33,757 nucleotides of DNA. It comes from an uncultured Chitinophagaceae bacterium (lineage in GTDB: Bacteria > Bacteroidota > Bacteroidia > Chitinophagales > Chitinophagaceae). Position 1 is the first letter of the stretch; every line of letters begins with the position of its first letter. This document shows positions 6,676-14,640 of this stretch, piece by piece. The notes beneath the pieces were generated by a model, which was not told the origin of the DNA, did no database searches, and saw only the letters and a list, made by a program, of their open reading frames with translations. Both the position numbers and the translations under genes were made by a program. The DNA is taken from positions 1-33,757 of the forward strand of contig CALESY010000038.1 of the NCBI GenBank assembly GCA_937919945.1, written 5' to 3'.

Positions 6676-7053
6676 ATGAAACTGACATGGAAAAAACTAC
6701 TTATTTCTGCAGGCGTATTACTGCTGGCTGCTACTACAGTATTGGCAGTACACATCTATCAGGTAACGCGCCCGCAAATAACAGATGCAGAGCGTATTGT
6801 AATGGCAAGGGTTGATTTTCAACAAGACATAAGCCCAGACGATGCCAATAAAATAACCGAATGGTTGTATGCCAATAAGGGTGTACACCATGTACTATGC
6901 AATGCAGAAACCAATATAGCTGTATTTACTTTCTATCCCGCGCAAACAGACGCCAATAACATCATAGCCGACTTGAAAAAAGCGGGTAATTATAAAGCAG
7001 AGCGATACCTGCCAAGTGCAACTGCTATGAAATCGGGCTGCCCTGTTAATTAA
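6676..7053 (+). CDS. Membrane-anchored HMA-like domain protein
   Basis: A 125-residue protein with an N-terminal hydrophobic anchor or signal (WKKLLISAGVLLLAATTVLA). It is followed by a small domain with the spacing of a ferredoxin-like heavy-metal-associated fold: the helix ITEWLYANKGVHHVLC, the strand NIAVFTFYP, the helix NIIADLKKAG and the strand YKAERYLP. The usual CxxC metal motif is missing. A lone cysteine sits at the HMA loop-to-helix region and another in the tail SGCPVN. It lies 53 bp before a lipoprotein globin on the same strand. A role in heme or metal handling or redox sensing is inferred. Fold assignment is moderate. Confidence 0.6.
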   Translation: MKLTWKKLLISAGVLLLAATTVLAVHIYQVTRPQITDAERIVMARVDFQQDISPDDANKITEWLYANKGVHHVLCNAETNIAVFTFYPAQTDANNIIADLKKAGNYKAERYLPSATAMKSGCPVN

Positions 7054-7106
7054 TATAGCTGCGTATCATTTAAAATAACATCTTTTAAAAACCATAAAAA
7101 ATCAGA

Positions 7107-7676
7107 ATGAGTATGAAAAAGTTAGCCTTAATCGTAGTAGCTGGATTGCTAGTGGCAGCATCTTGCAAAAAAGATGATGATAATATGACCACACCTACGC
7201 CAACGCCCACGCCAACCATGACGCTGTACGATTCGTTGGGTGGTACACAAATGGTAGCAGACCCATCGAATAGCGGACAGATGATAGAGAAAGGCCGCCT
7301 CGGCATACGCTCAGTAGTTGACAGTACCATCTTTGTAATAGCAGCAGACCCTAAGCTGAATGGCTTCTTCCCAGTATTGCTGGCAGAAGTAACATCGGGC
7401 AATCTGAGTGGTTTCCAAAAACTAAGCACCAACCTGACTGATTTCTTTTGTGTGGCTACAGGGGCTAAAAACTTCACTTACAAAGGTCTGAACATGAAAG
7501 ACGCACACGACCCTGCTAAACACCCACGTATGAACGGCAAGGCTGGCAATGCAGACTTCGACCAGTTTGTTGCAGACTTAGTAATCGGTGCAAAAAAAGT
7601 AGGTCTTTCAGACCAATTAATAGGGCAAGTAGGTAAAGTGGTAGAAACTACAAGGGGGGATGTAGTTCAGAAATAA
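7107..7676 (+). CDS. Lipoprotein truncated hemoglobin (group 1-like)
   Basis: A 189-residue protein with a lipoprotein signal (lipobox VAASC, Cys20) and a Pro-Thr linker (about 29-39). The globin part starts LYDSLGG (40-46), the hallmark of 2-on-2 truncated globins. Later come the helix-E region, FFPVLLAEV, YKGLNMKDAH with the predicted proximal heme His134, and the terminal segment QVGKVVETTRGDVV. Truncated globins bind heme and act on oxygen or nitric oxide. This one would be tethered in the envelope rather than cytoplasmic. An insertion after LGG (about 47-63) is unusual. The neighbour upstream is an anchored HMA-like protein. Family confident, substrate not known. Confidence 0.82.
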   Translation: MSMKKLALIVVAGLLVAASCKKDDDNMTTPTPTPTPTMTLYDSLGGTQMVADPSNSGQMIEKGRLGIRSVVDSTIFVIAADPKLNGFFPVLLAEVTSGNLSGFQKLSTNLTDFFCVATGAKNFTYKGLNMKDAHDPAKHPRMNGKAGNADFDQFVADLVIGAKKVGLSDQLIGQVGKVVETTRGDVVQK

Positions 7677-7711
7677 AGCCCTTCTGATAGGGATGAGAAT
7701 AGACAAAAAAT

Positions 7712-7738
7712 AAAGGGGCTGTGTTTACAGCCCCTTTT
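7712..7738. terminator. Bidirectional terminator between globin and mutase genes
   Basis: AAAGGGGCTGT (7712-7722) pairs with ACAGCCCCTTT (7727-7737) around a GTTT loop, with A and T tracts on both sides. It serves the converging genes. Confidence 0.8.
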
Positions 7739-7752
7739 AATAATTATACATT

Positions 7753-9159
7753 TTATGCTAAAATTGTCTTCTTCACATCTTCCAGTATATCCAGTGTTTC
7801 TTCTTTGCTGTTGCCCTCGGCATATACGCGTAGTAGTGGTTCTGTGCCGGATGCGCGGAGCATTATCCACCCGCCGTTATCCAGATGGTATTTGATACCA
7901 TCTATGGTTTCTATACGGTTGAAGCTGTATTTGCCGAATTGGCTATAACCATTCTCTGCCGCTTTTTTGATGATGGCTTCTTTCTTTTCGTTTTCCAGCG
8001 TCAGGTCGTTGCGCTCATATACAAAACGGCCTACCACCTCATACACTTCTTCGCATAGCTGTTTCAGGGTTTTGCCGGTTGTGTGCATAAACTCGTATAA
8101 TGCCAGTCCGTCGTATATACCATCGCGCTCAGGTATATGCCCTTTCACAGCTATACCACCACTCTCTTCGCCACCTACCAGTATGTCTTCTTTCGTCATT
8201 ATCTCGCTGATGTATTTAAAGCCAATAGCGGTTATCTCTATGGGTAATCCATACGCCTCGCACATACGCTTCACACGGTCTGTTACCGAAAAGGCAACGG
8301 CTACTTTACCCGTCATGCCCTTGTACTTGTACAGGTAGTGTATCAGCAGTAGTATGATGTGGTGAGCATCAACAAAATTGCCGTCCTCATCATACAGCCC
8401 TATACGGTCGGCATCGCCATCGGTAGCAAGCCCTATTTTTATTTCGGGCGTGGTAGCTACTGTCTTTGCCAACTCTTGCAGGTTTTTATCAAGCGGTTCG
8501 GGTGCCTGTCCTTTAAAGCCGGGGTTGTCTTCGCAGTGTATCATTACGGATGTGGGGAACAATCTGCGCATCACATTCTGTCCTGCACCATACATGGCAT
8601 CATATGCCAGTTTGAAAGGCGATTTGTTCAAGCCTTCTATATCAAATTTTTCTTGTAGGTAGCTCACATACATATCCTCCAGATTGATGTACGACAGCAA
8701 ACCTTGTTTTTCCCAATACGCCAGTCCCTCTTTTGGTATATCTACTGTATCGGGTATCAATGCTTCTACCGCTGCTATATCTGCCGGGTTCGACGGGCCA
8801 CCATGCGCACCTTTCAGTTTATAACCATTATATGTTGGCGGATTGTGAGATGCAGTGATGATTACACCCTGCTGTGCACCCATCTGCTGCACCCCGAAAG
8901 ATATCATAGGTGTGCTCACAAAGCCTTTTGCCATTTTTACCTGTATGCCATTGGCGCATAATACCCTCGCTACCATATCGGTAAACAACGGGCCGCCAAA
9001 TCGGCAATCGTGCCCCAATACTACCGTAGGGCGGTCGGTACGTTGTAGCAACCAATGAGATAGTCCTTTCGTAACGCGCGCTACATTATATACTGTGAAA
9101 TCCTGTGCAATAATGGCACGCCATCCATCGGTGCCGAATTTTATCTTATCAATAACCAT
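7753..9159 (-). CDS. Phosphoglucomutase/phosphomannomutase family protein
   Basis: A 468-residue alpha-D-phosphohexomutase that moves phosphate between C1 and C6 of hexoses. All four active-site loops are visible: the phosphoserine loop TASHNPP (catalytic Ser104), the metal loop DGDADR (247-252), the sugar-binding loop GGEESGG (329-335) and the phosphate-binding loop RASGTEP (435-441). The start VIDKIKFGTDGWR is typical. Substrate (glucose or mannose phosphate) cannot be fixed from sequence alone. It is transcribed away from the aldehyde dehydrogenase gene, with promoters back-to-back in the 94-bp gap, and ends at a bidirectional terminator. Confidence 0.92.
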   Translation of the reverse strand: MVIDKIKFGTDGWRAIIAQDFTVYNVARVTKGLSHWLLQRTDRPTVVLGHDCRFGGPLFTDMVARVLCANGIQVKMAKGFVSTPMISFGVQQMGAQQGVIITASHNPPTYNGYKLKGAHGGPSNPADIAAVEALIPDTVDIPKEGLAYWEKQGLLSYINLEDMYVSYLQEKFDIEGLNKSPFKLAYDAMYGAGQNVMRRLFPTSVMIHCEDNPGFKGQAPEPLDKNLQELAKTVATTPEIKIGLATDGDADRIGLYDEDGNFVDAHHIILLLIHYLYKYKGMTGKVAVAFSVTDRVKRMCEAYGLPIEITAIGFKYISEIMTKEDILVGGEESGGIAVKGHIPERDGIYDGLALYEFMHTTGKTLKQLCEEVYEVVGRFVYERNDLTLENEKKEAIIKKAAENGYSQFGKYSFNRIETIDGIKYHLDNGGWIMLRASGTEPLLRVYAEGNSKEETLDILEDVKKTILA

Positions 9160-9190
9160 GTCTGAAACAACTGTTAATTTATATGGGCAT

Positions 9191-9198
9191 CAAAAATA
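9191..9198 (-). promoter_or_regulatory. -7 box of the mutase gene
   Basis: On the minus strand TATTTTTG (9198-9191) fits TAnnTTTG, about 32 bp before the ATG. No TTG at the expected distance is visible. Confidence 0.35.
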
Positions 9199-9207
9199 GT
9201 AAACCTT

Positions 9208-9234
9208 TTGTACCGAGCGGGTTGTTTAATTTTG
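9208..9234 (+). promoter_or_regulatory. Promoter of the aldehyde dehydrogenase gene
   Basis: TTG (9208-9210), exactly 16 bp, then TAATTTTG (9227-9234), a full match to TTG / TAnnTTTG. The ATG follows at 9254. Confidence 0.6.
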
Positions 9235-9253
9235 TTTACAAAGATTTATTCCA

Positions 9254-10627
9254 ATGACAGAGAGGCTTGTTTCCATCAACCCCGCTACGGGCAAGGTATT
9301 GGGCGATTATGAGATATATGATGAAAAAAAAGTATCAAACAAGCTAAAGCAGGCGCAGCAGGCATTTGGTGAGTGGGGTGGATTATCGTTGAGGGAGCGT
9401 GCTGTCTTTATGAAGCGGATAGCCGCTCAGATACGCAAAGACAAGGATAAGTTAGCCAAACTGGCAACGGCCGAGATGGGCAAGCCCATTGCACAGAGCC
9501 TTGCAGAGGTAGAAAAATGCGCTTTTACATTTGAGTTTTATGCTAAAAACGGAGCTGCCTTTCTGAAAGATGAGATAGTAAAAACAGACGCGCGCAAGAG
9601 TTATGTATCGTTTCAACCGTTAGGTGTGGTGCTTGCCATCATGCCATGGAATTTCCCTTATTGGCAGGTATTCCGCGCTATGGCACCTGCTGTGATGGCG
9701 GGTAATGTGATGTTGTTGAAACATGCATCCAACATAAGTGGTTGCGCGTTGGCTATAGAGAAAGTAGTGAAAGATGCAGGTGCGCCAAAAGGATTATTGC
9801 AAACATTGTTGCTGCCATCGGCACGTGTAGAAGAGCTGATAGCCAACCCTGTAGTAGCAGCCATTACTTTTACGGGCAGTACAGGTGCGGGCAGTAAAGT
9901 AGCTATGGCTGCAGCTAAACACATCAAAAAACAAGTGTTGGAACTAGGGGGCAGCGACCCATACATCATACTGAAAGATGCAGATATGCAACTGGCTGTT
10001 AAAACTTGTGTTGATGGCAGATTGGTAAACAGCGGACAGAGTTGCGTGGCTGCCAAACGCTTTATTGTAGAGAAGGCGGTGAAGAAAGTGTTTGAACAGG
10101 CATTCGTACAACAGATGGAAGCAGCACGCTTTGGCGACCCCCTGGATATGGATAACAAAATAGGCCCTATGGCTCGCCATGATTTGCGCGACCAACTACA
10201 CCAGCAAGTTCAGCAAAGCATAGCTATGGGTGCAAAACTATTGTGCGGTGGCTACATACCACAAAACGATGGCGCGTACTATCCGCCTACTGTGCTGACG
10301 AATGTAAAAAAAGGAATGCCCGCGTATGATGAAGAACTGTTTGGCCCGGTAGCTGCTATTATAGAAGCCAAAGACGTGGCAGATGCCGTAAGCCTTGCCA
10401 ACGACAGCATCTACGGATTGGGTGCTGGTATATTCAGTAAAAACAGAGTAAGGGCAGAGAAGATAGCAGCTACACAATTGCAAGCGGGCAATTGTTTTGT
10501 AAATGCCTTTGTACATTCAGATCCACGCCTGCCTTTTGGCGGTGTAAAGCAAAGCGGATATGGCAGGGAATTGAGTATATTTGGTATCAGAGAGTTTGTG
10601 AATATTAAAACTGTGTTTATTAATTAA
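9254..10627 (+). CDS. NAD(P)-dependent succinate-semialdehyde dehydrogenase family protein
   Basis: A 457-residue aldehyde dehydrogenase. Key sites: PWNFPYW with Asn133 of the oxyanion hole, FTGST in the nucleotide-binding fold (206-210), LELGGSDP with general-base Glu230, and NSGQSC with catalytic Cys264. The substitution-free active site and the short form (no mitochondrial-type extension) fit the succinate-semialdehyde dehydrogenase (Sad/GabD-like) branch, which oxidises succinate semialdehyde to succinate. Exact substrate and NAD versus NADP preference are not decidable here. It has a strong promoter and is followed after 11 bp by a toxin-antitoxin pair and then an SGNH hydrolase on the same strand. 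Confidence 0.88.
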   Translation: MTERLVSINPATGKVLGDYEIYDEKKVSNKLKQAQQAFGEWGGLSLRERAVFMKRIAAQIRKDKDKLAKLATAEMGKPIAQSLAEVEKCAFTFEFYAKNGAAFLKDEIVKTDARKSYVSFQPLGVVLAIMPWNFPYWQVFRAMAPAVMAGNVMLLKHASNISGCALAIEKVVKDAGAPKGLLQTLLLPSARVEELIANPVVAAITFTGSTGAGSKVAMAAAKHIKKQVLELGGSDPYIILKDADMQLAVKTCVDGRLVNSGQSCVAAKRFIVEKAVKKVFEQAFVQQMEAARFGDPLDMDNKIGPMARHDLRDQLHQQVQQSIAMGAKLLCGGYIPQNDGAYYPPTVLTNVKKGMPAYDEELFGPVAAIIEAKDVADAVSLANDSIYGLGAGIFSKNRVRAEKIAATQLQAGNCFVNAFVHSDPRLPFGGVKQSGYGRELSIFGIREFVNIKTVFIN

Positions 10628-10638
10628 CACCATTAGTC

Positions 10639-10821
10639 ATGACAAAAGAAAAAGTGATAGCAGCCATTAAGGATATGCCGCAGGATTTTCATTTGGATTT
10701 ATTAATTGAGAAATTGATTATAATTGAAAAAATTGATGCCGCAGAACAGCAAGTACGAGAGGGGGAAGTCACGTATCATACTGAAGTGAAAAAGAAGATA
10801 GAGGAATGGAAGAAAAAATAA
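10639..10821 (+). CDS. Antitoxin component of a ParE/RelE-type module
   Basis: A 60-residue charged helical protein: FHLDLLIEKLIIIEKIDAAE, then GEVTYHTEVKKKIEEWKKK. The pattern (LIEKL.. IEKI.. G..HxxVKxxIxxW) is that of small antitoxins paired with ParE/RelE toxins; the basic C-terminal tail is the likely toxin-wrapping part. It overlaps the toxin gene by 16 bp, so translation is coupled. No typical DNA-binding domain precedes the helix, so autoregulation may rely on the toxin complex. Confidence 0.75.
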   Translation: MTKEKVIAAIKDMPQDFHLDLLIEKLIIIEKIDAAEQQVREGEVTYHTEVKKKIEEWKKK

Positions 10822-11093
10822 TCTGGGCAAATCTTGCCATTCAAGATTTGGAAAATATCTACGATTATATTTCTGAAAATTCACCGCTATATGCTGCCAA
10901 ATTGATGAGTGAGATTATAGAAAGAACTGAGTTACTTGTTACACATCCAAAAATTGGTAGAGTAATACCTGAAAAAGAGGATGTTGAATTTAGAGAGATA
11001 ATGCATGGCAACTATCGTATCATGTACAAAATCCATAAGCTACCGTTTATTTATATTTACCGGATTATCCATCGTTCAAGAAATTTCGAATAA
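10806..11093 (+). CDS. ParE/RelE superfamily toxin
   Basis: A 95-residue protein of the ParE/RelE plasmid stabilisation fold. It has the opening IIWANLAIQDLENIYDYI, the middle VTHPKIGRVIPE and the closing REIMHGNYRIMYKI then IYRIIHRSRNF. Family members either poison gyrase (ParE) or cut mRNA on the ribosome (RelE); the sequence reads more like ParE, but the target is not certain. It overlaps its antitoxin by 16 bp and ends 2 bp before the SGNH hydrolase start, so all three may be on one message. Confidence 0.85.
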   Translation: MEEKIIWANLAIQDLENIYDYISENSPLYAAKLMSEIIERTELLVTHPKIGRVIPEKEDVEFREIMHGNYRIMYKIHKLPFIYIYRIIHRSRNFE

Positions 11094-11095
11094 TA

Positions 11096-11698
11096 ATGTA
11101 TACATACCTCGCGCTGGGCGATTCTTATACGATAGGTGAACAAGTACCTGCTGCCGATAACTTTCCACATCAAGTGGTAGCGATGCTTAATGCACAGGGT
11201 ATTAAGGTGAAAGAACCCATCATCATTGCTACCACGGGGTGGACGACTGATGAACTGGCTGCCGCTATTAAAGAGCGTGCTGTAAAAGATACTTTCAGTT
11301 TTGTAACGCTGCTGATAGGTGTCAACAACCAATACCGGGGGCGTAGTATTGACAACTACAAAGAAGAATACACTCAACTGCTGGATACTGCCATACGCTA
11401 TGCAAACGGGCATACGCAAAATGTATTTGTACTATCCATACCCGACTGGGGCGTCACACCCTTTGCCGAAGGCAGGGACAGGGTACAAATAGCTAAAGAC
11501 ATAGATGCCTACAACGCTGTCTGCAAAGCAATAACACTGGTACATAAATGCAACTACCTTGATATAACAGATAGTACCCGTAAGAATGGTACAACACCCG
11601 CCTACCTTGCAGAAGACGGCCTGCACCCAAGCGGTAAAGAATATAAAATATGGGCAGAAAGGCTTACGCCAATGGTAGCTAAGGTTTTGAGGGGGTAG
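11096..11698 (+). CDS. SGNH/GDSL-family hydrolase
   Basis: A 200-residue esterase-like enzyme. Block I is ALGDSYT with nucleophile Ser10, block III is IGVNNQ (Asn77), and block V is DGLHPSG with Asp174 and His177 completing the triad. No signal peptide, so it is cytoplasmic. SGNH enzymes hydrolyse esters of lipids, sugars or thioesters; the substrate here is unknown. It begins 2 bp after the toxin gene and its stop codon abuts the stop of the converging thioesterase gene with no gap. Confidence 0.88.
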   Translation: MYTYLALGDSYTIGEQVPAADNFPHQVVAMLNAQGIKVKEPIIIATTGWTTDELAAAIKERAVKDTFSFVTLLIGVNNQYRGRSIDNYKEEYTQLLDTAIRYANGHTQNVFVLSIPDWGVTPFAEGRDRVQIAKDIDAYNAVCKAITLVHKCNYLDITDSTRKNGTTPAYLAEDGLHPSGKEYKIWAERLTPMVAKVLRG

Positions 11699-12091
11699 TT
11701 ATTGCAAACTCTCAAATAATCTATCCAGCTTCTCGCGTTTCAAAATCTTTTGCCATGTTTTGCCGCTGCTTATCAGGCGGTCGCCAACCATTGCTGTAAA
11801 ATCAACCACTACTTCATTTTTATTTACTTCAGCCAGTGTGGCAGTAAACAATACTTCTTGCCCCATCAAAGCCGGGGAGTGATGTGTAACCGTTACGGCA
11901 GTGCCAATCCCTTCTTCATCTGCTTCTTTCATTTCCAGCACAAAGAGCCTGCCTGCCCATTCGGCATCGCGCGTTAGGGCAAACGTGCTGTACACATTAT
12001 GCACCTCACCACTGGTAAAACTGGCAGCATCTGCCGCCGTTACCAAGTGGCGGTATTCTTTTGTATCGCCTGTTTTAAATGGATTTATCAT
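11699..12091 (-). CDS. FlK-like hotdog-fold thioesterase
   Basis: A 130-residue single hotdog domain resembling the fluoroacetyl-CoA thioesterase FlK family. The triad residues Thr36, Glu44 and His70 are spaced 8 and 26 apart, the same spacing as Thr42, Glu50 and His76 in FlK. They lie in HNVYSTFAL, DAEWAGRL and VTVTHHSP. The C-terminal strand set LFTATLAEVNKNEVVVDFTA is typical of the fold. It should hydrolyse an acyl-CoA; specificity for fluoroacetyl-CoA is not expected without evidence, and related proteins act on other short or aromatic acyl-CoAs. It converges with the SGNH hydrolase gene, stops touching. Confidence 0.75.
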   Translation of the reverse strand: MINPFKTGDTKEYRHLVTAADAASFTSGEVHNVYSTFALTRDAEWAGRLFVLEMKEADEEGIGTAVTVTHHSPALMGQEVLFTATLAEVNKNEVVVDFTAMVGDRLISSGKTWQKILKREKLDRLFESLQ

Positions 12092-12252
12092 AATACGCTA
12101 CCACAAAATAATATAAATCGTATCTATAATCTATAGCATCATACAATCAATATTATAGGCATTTATATAGTATGCTAAATAATAAACAATATATATTACC
12201 AACCTAACAGCATTATTGTTGCGTCTTTAATAAAAACCTAAAAATCTAAATT

Positions 12253-13644
12253 ATGTCCTTTAAATCTCTACTTACAGCAGTAGCTGTCTATCTTTCATTT
12301 TCTGTAAGCCTTTATGCACAAGTACCTACACGCCTATACGCGCACTCCTGCAAATTAAGAACGGGCACTACTTATACGATGCTTGATAGTGTGCATTACA
12401 AATACTCGGGCAACAGAGGTGGTGTAGCAATTTGTAAGCCTCCAATAGTAGGTATTGATATTGATAAAATCGGGATTTGGCACGAACGTCCGTTTAATTA
12501 CAGAAATATCAATTTCGATACTGTAAGAAATCTTATGTACCCTATATACGCATTTAGTCAAAAAGAGAGTAAGAAATATGATGTGAATAATAATTTGATT
12601 GAACATTCAGTTATTTCAGACACGAATACTGTGTTACAGAGGTGGTTTTATTACTATAATTCTTCTAATATGTTGATAAAGATAGTAGCTGAAGTGTCCG
12701 ACTTCTCAGGTATTATCATTCGAAGTCAACAGATTGATAGCTTTGTATATAATGGTTTGGGCTTGATAACAAAGCATTATCTGTACACTAGACGCTTTTT
12801 AGGTTCTTCAGATCACAATAGAATAGACTACTATTACAGTGTAAAATTAGATAGTCAGATATCCTATCAATACACAAAGACATGGGGATTACAAGAACAA
12901 GAAAGAACTTATTATATGTACGATGGTGTTGGTAACTTGATTGAGAAAAAATATGGTAGTACCACCTCATACATTATAAAAAAATACACTTACAATAGTC
13001 GCAATCTATTAGTGTCTGATTCTGAAGCTACCAGTAATAGCCCTAGTATTATGAGAGTGTCTCGTATGTTAGCTTATGACACGAAAGGAAATCTTATAAA
13101 TCATAAGGGATATATTTGGCTTTCAATAACACCTCCAATTGTCTTAGAAGATGAAACAGTTATTGACTACGACGCTAATGATAATGTGACAGATATGTAT
13201 AAGAAGTCAGGTGGCAAGATATTGAAACGATTTCCAAAGTTAGTATTACAATACAATACTGCTCAAAATTTGCAGTTTGCGCATTATATGGATTGGGATA
13301 GTGTTTCAAGCACATGGGTAAATGGCAGTGTTGATACTGAATATCATTTCTATTATACACCTCTATTATCAGTAAATAACGTTAAGGAAAAAAATCTTGA
13401 TTGTAAGGTGTTTCCCACACCGGCTACATCGTACATCAATATAGAAATGGCGACCACTAATAACGACGATGTCCGCGTTGCATTATATGGTGTTGATGGC
13501 TCTTTGGTTCGAAATTATATTTACAAACCTACTATTCAAGGGCACTACACCGTTCAAGTAGCAGATGTGCAACCGGGTATGTACATGGTGCATATCAACA
13601 ACGGCACAAAATCAGCCGTCAAACGGGTGCAAATATTACATTGA
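12253..13644 (+). CDS. T9SS-exported protein with YD-like repeats
   Basis: A 463-residue secreted protein. The signal peptide ends at about SLYAQ (residue 23). The middle (about 110-360) repeats lines such as YDVNNNLIEH, YDGVGNLIEK, YDTKGNLINH and YDANDNVTDM, the spacing of RHS/YD repeats that build a beta-structured shell. The last ~80 residues (FPTPATSYINIE, then GMYMVHINNGTKSAVKRVQI) are a type A T9SS sorting domain, so the product should be passed through the outer membrane and anchored or released. It is flanked by AT-rich gaps and followed by a hairpin. Role probably surface binding; no enzyme motif seen. Confidence 0.82.
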   Translation: MSFKSLLTAVAVYLSFSVSLYAQVPTRLYAHSCKLRTGTTYTMLDSVHYKYSGNRGGVAICKPPIVGIDIDKIGIWHERPFNYRNINFDTVRNLMYPIYAFSQKESKKYDVNNNLIEHSVISDTNTVLQRWFYYYNSSNMLIKIVAEVSDFSGIIIRSQQIDSFVYNGLGLITKHYLYTRRFLGSSDHNRIDYYYSVKLDSQISYQYTKTWGLQEQERTYYMYDGVGNLIEKKYGSTTSYIIKKYTYNSRNLLVSDSEATSNSPSIMRVSRMLAYDTKGNLINHKGYIWLSITPPIVLEDETVIDYDANDNVTDMYKKSGGKILKRFPKLVLQYNTAQNLQFAHYMDWDSVSSTWVNGSVDTEYHFYYTPLLSVNNVKEKNLDCKVFPTPATSYINIEMATTNNDDVRVALYGVDGSLVRNYIYKPTIQGHYTVQVADVQPGMYMVHINNGTKSAVKRVQILH

Positions 13645-13650
13645 TAATAC

Positions 13651-13682
13651 AATGTCCATGCAATATGCATGGGCATTATTAT
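13651..13682 (+). terminator. Probable terminator after the T9SS protein gene
   Basis: AATGTCCATGCA (13651-13662) and TGCATGGGCATT (13666-13677) form a hairpin with one mismatch, followed by a broken T-rich stretch. Confidence 0.5.
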
Positions 13683-13758
13683 TTCTGTCACAAAAATAAT
13701 ATAAAACACAGCCATAATCTTATAATCCTTTTCCAATATTATTAACAATTCAATCATG

Positions 13759-13766
13759 TATCTTTG
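13759..13766 (+). promoter_or_regulatory. -7 box of the metal module operon
   Basis: TATCTTTG (13759-13766) fits TAnnTTTG, with the ATG at 13775, which predicts a leader of about five bases. No clear TTG is seen at the usual distance. Confidence 0.45.
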
Positions 13767-13774
13767 TACGGTCA

Positions 13775-14185
13775 ATGAAAAAGCTCATAGTCATACCCAT
13801 AATGTTTATCTACCTGCTGGCAGTGTCGGGGGTAATGATAAATATGCACTATTGTGGTGATGAGCTGGAGTCGTGGGGTATGTATGCAGAGGGTGATGGT
13901 TGCAGTGGTGATAGCTGCAGCGATATGCCTGAAGAAGAAGACGGCTGCTGCAAAGACGAAGTAATAGCCGCCAAAGTAGAGGTTGACCAGAATATAGTTG
14001 ATTTCTTCAAGCTGAAACTGACATCTGCAGAATGGATTGCACCTACTCCCGTTTATTATGCTACTGATGCTGCGGGTTTATATATTGCTGCTACATATAC
14101 CAGCTACATGCCCAATGCTCCACCCGGCTTGTGGCAAAACATACCTCTCTTCAAGCTGCACGGTAGCCTTACTTATTACGGTTAA
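13775..14185 (+). CDS. HYC_CC_PP family protein
   Basis: A 136-residue Bacteroidota-specific protein named for three motifs, all present: MHYCG (His25-Tyr26-Cys27) right after an N-terminal hydrophobic helix, GCCKDE (Cys58-Cys59), and NAPPGLW (Pro116-Pro117) near the C-terminus. Extra cysteines occur in DGCSGDSCSD. The family is usually found next to metal-transport genes. Here it opens a three-gene set with an HMA protein and a TonB-dependent receptor. The cysteines and histidine suggest envelope copper or other soft-metal binding; this is inference. Confidence 0.8.
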   Translation: MKKLIVIPIMFIYLLAVSGVMINMHYCGDELESWGMYAEGDGCSGDSCSDMPEEEDGCCKDEVIAAKVEVDQNIVDFFKLKLTSAEWIAPTPVYYATDAAGLYIAATYTSYMPNAPPGLWQNIPLFKLHGSLTYYG

Positions 14186-14278
14186 ATACTACTGTTATGT
14201 ATTTACGCGTTGTTTTAATTAGTGGCAATGCATGGTAGTATTATTTTAATTTTTCTCAACAAAAACCGAATAAGTAAA

Positions 14279-14626
14279 ATGAAACAGATAATCATATTTC
14301 TTACCATACTATTTTCTGCCGTTGGCACATGGGCGCAAGACGGCAAAGACGTTGTTACCAAAACATACAAAGTAGATGGCAACTGTGGCATGTGCAAAAA
14401 GCGCATTGAAGAAGCCGCTTTTGTAAAAGGCGTAAAGCGTGCCGAGTGGGATAAAGAAAAACACCTGCTAACCGTTACCTACAAGCCATCGAAAACCGAT
14501 GATGATGCTATACTGAAAAGCGTAGCCAAAGCAGGCCATAGCTCCGAAAAAATGGAAGCAACTGAAGCAGACTATAAAAAGTTGCCTGAATGTTGCCATT
14601 ACAAAACCAATACTTGTAACGACTAA
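14279..14626 (+). CDS. Secreted heavy-metal-associated (HMA) domain protein
   Basis: A 115-residue protein from the ATG at 14279. An upstream in-frame ATG at 14222 would put 19 non-signal residues before a good signal peptide, so it is rejected as the start. The signal peptide MKQIIIFLTILFSAVGTWA is cut before QDGK. The HMA domain follows, with metal motif GNCGMCKKRIE (Cys36, Cys39), the strand HLLTVTYKPS and the helix ILKSVAKAGH. The tail holds PECCHYKTNTC, three further cysteines. It should be a periplasmic metal chaperone, probably for copper, delivering to or from the TonB-dependent receptor 14 bp downstream. Confidence 0.85.
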   Translation: MKQIIIFLTILFSAVGTWAQDGKDVVTKTYKVDGNCGMCKKRIEEAAFVKGVKRAEWDKEKHLLTVTYKPSKTDDDAILKSVAKAGHSSEKMEATEADYKKLPECCHYKTNTCND

Positions 14627-14640
14627 AAACAACAACAAGT

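Noticed and set aside
6537..6815. 92-codon frame between msrA and the HMA-like gene
   Set aside because: It runs through a perfect terminator and overlaps the next gene in another frame.
14222..14278. Upstream extension of the HMA protein to the ATG at 14222
   Set aside because: It would place 19 residues before a clear signal peptide; the ATG at 14279 fits a secreted protein.
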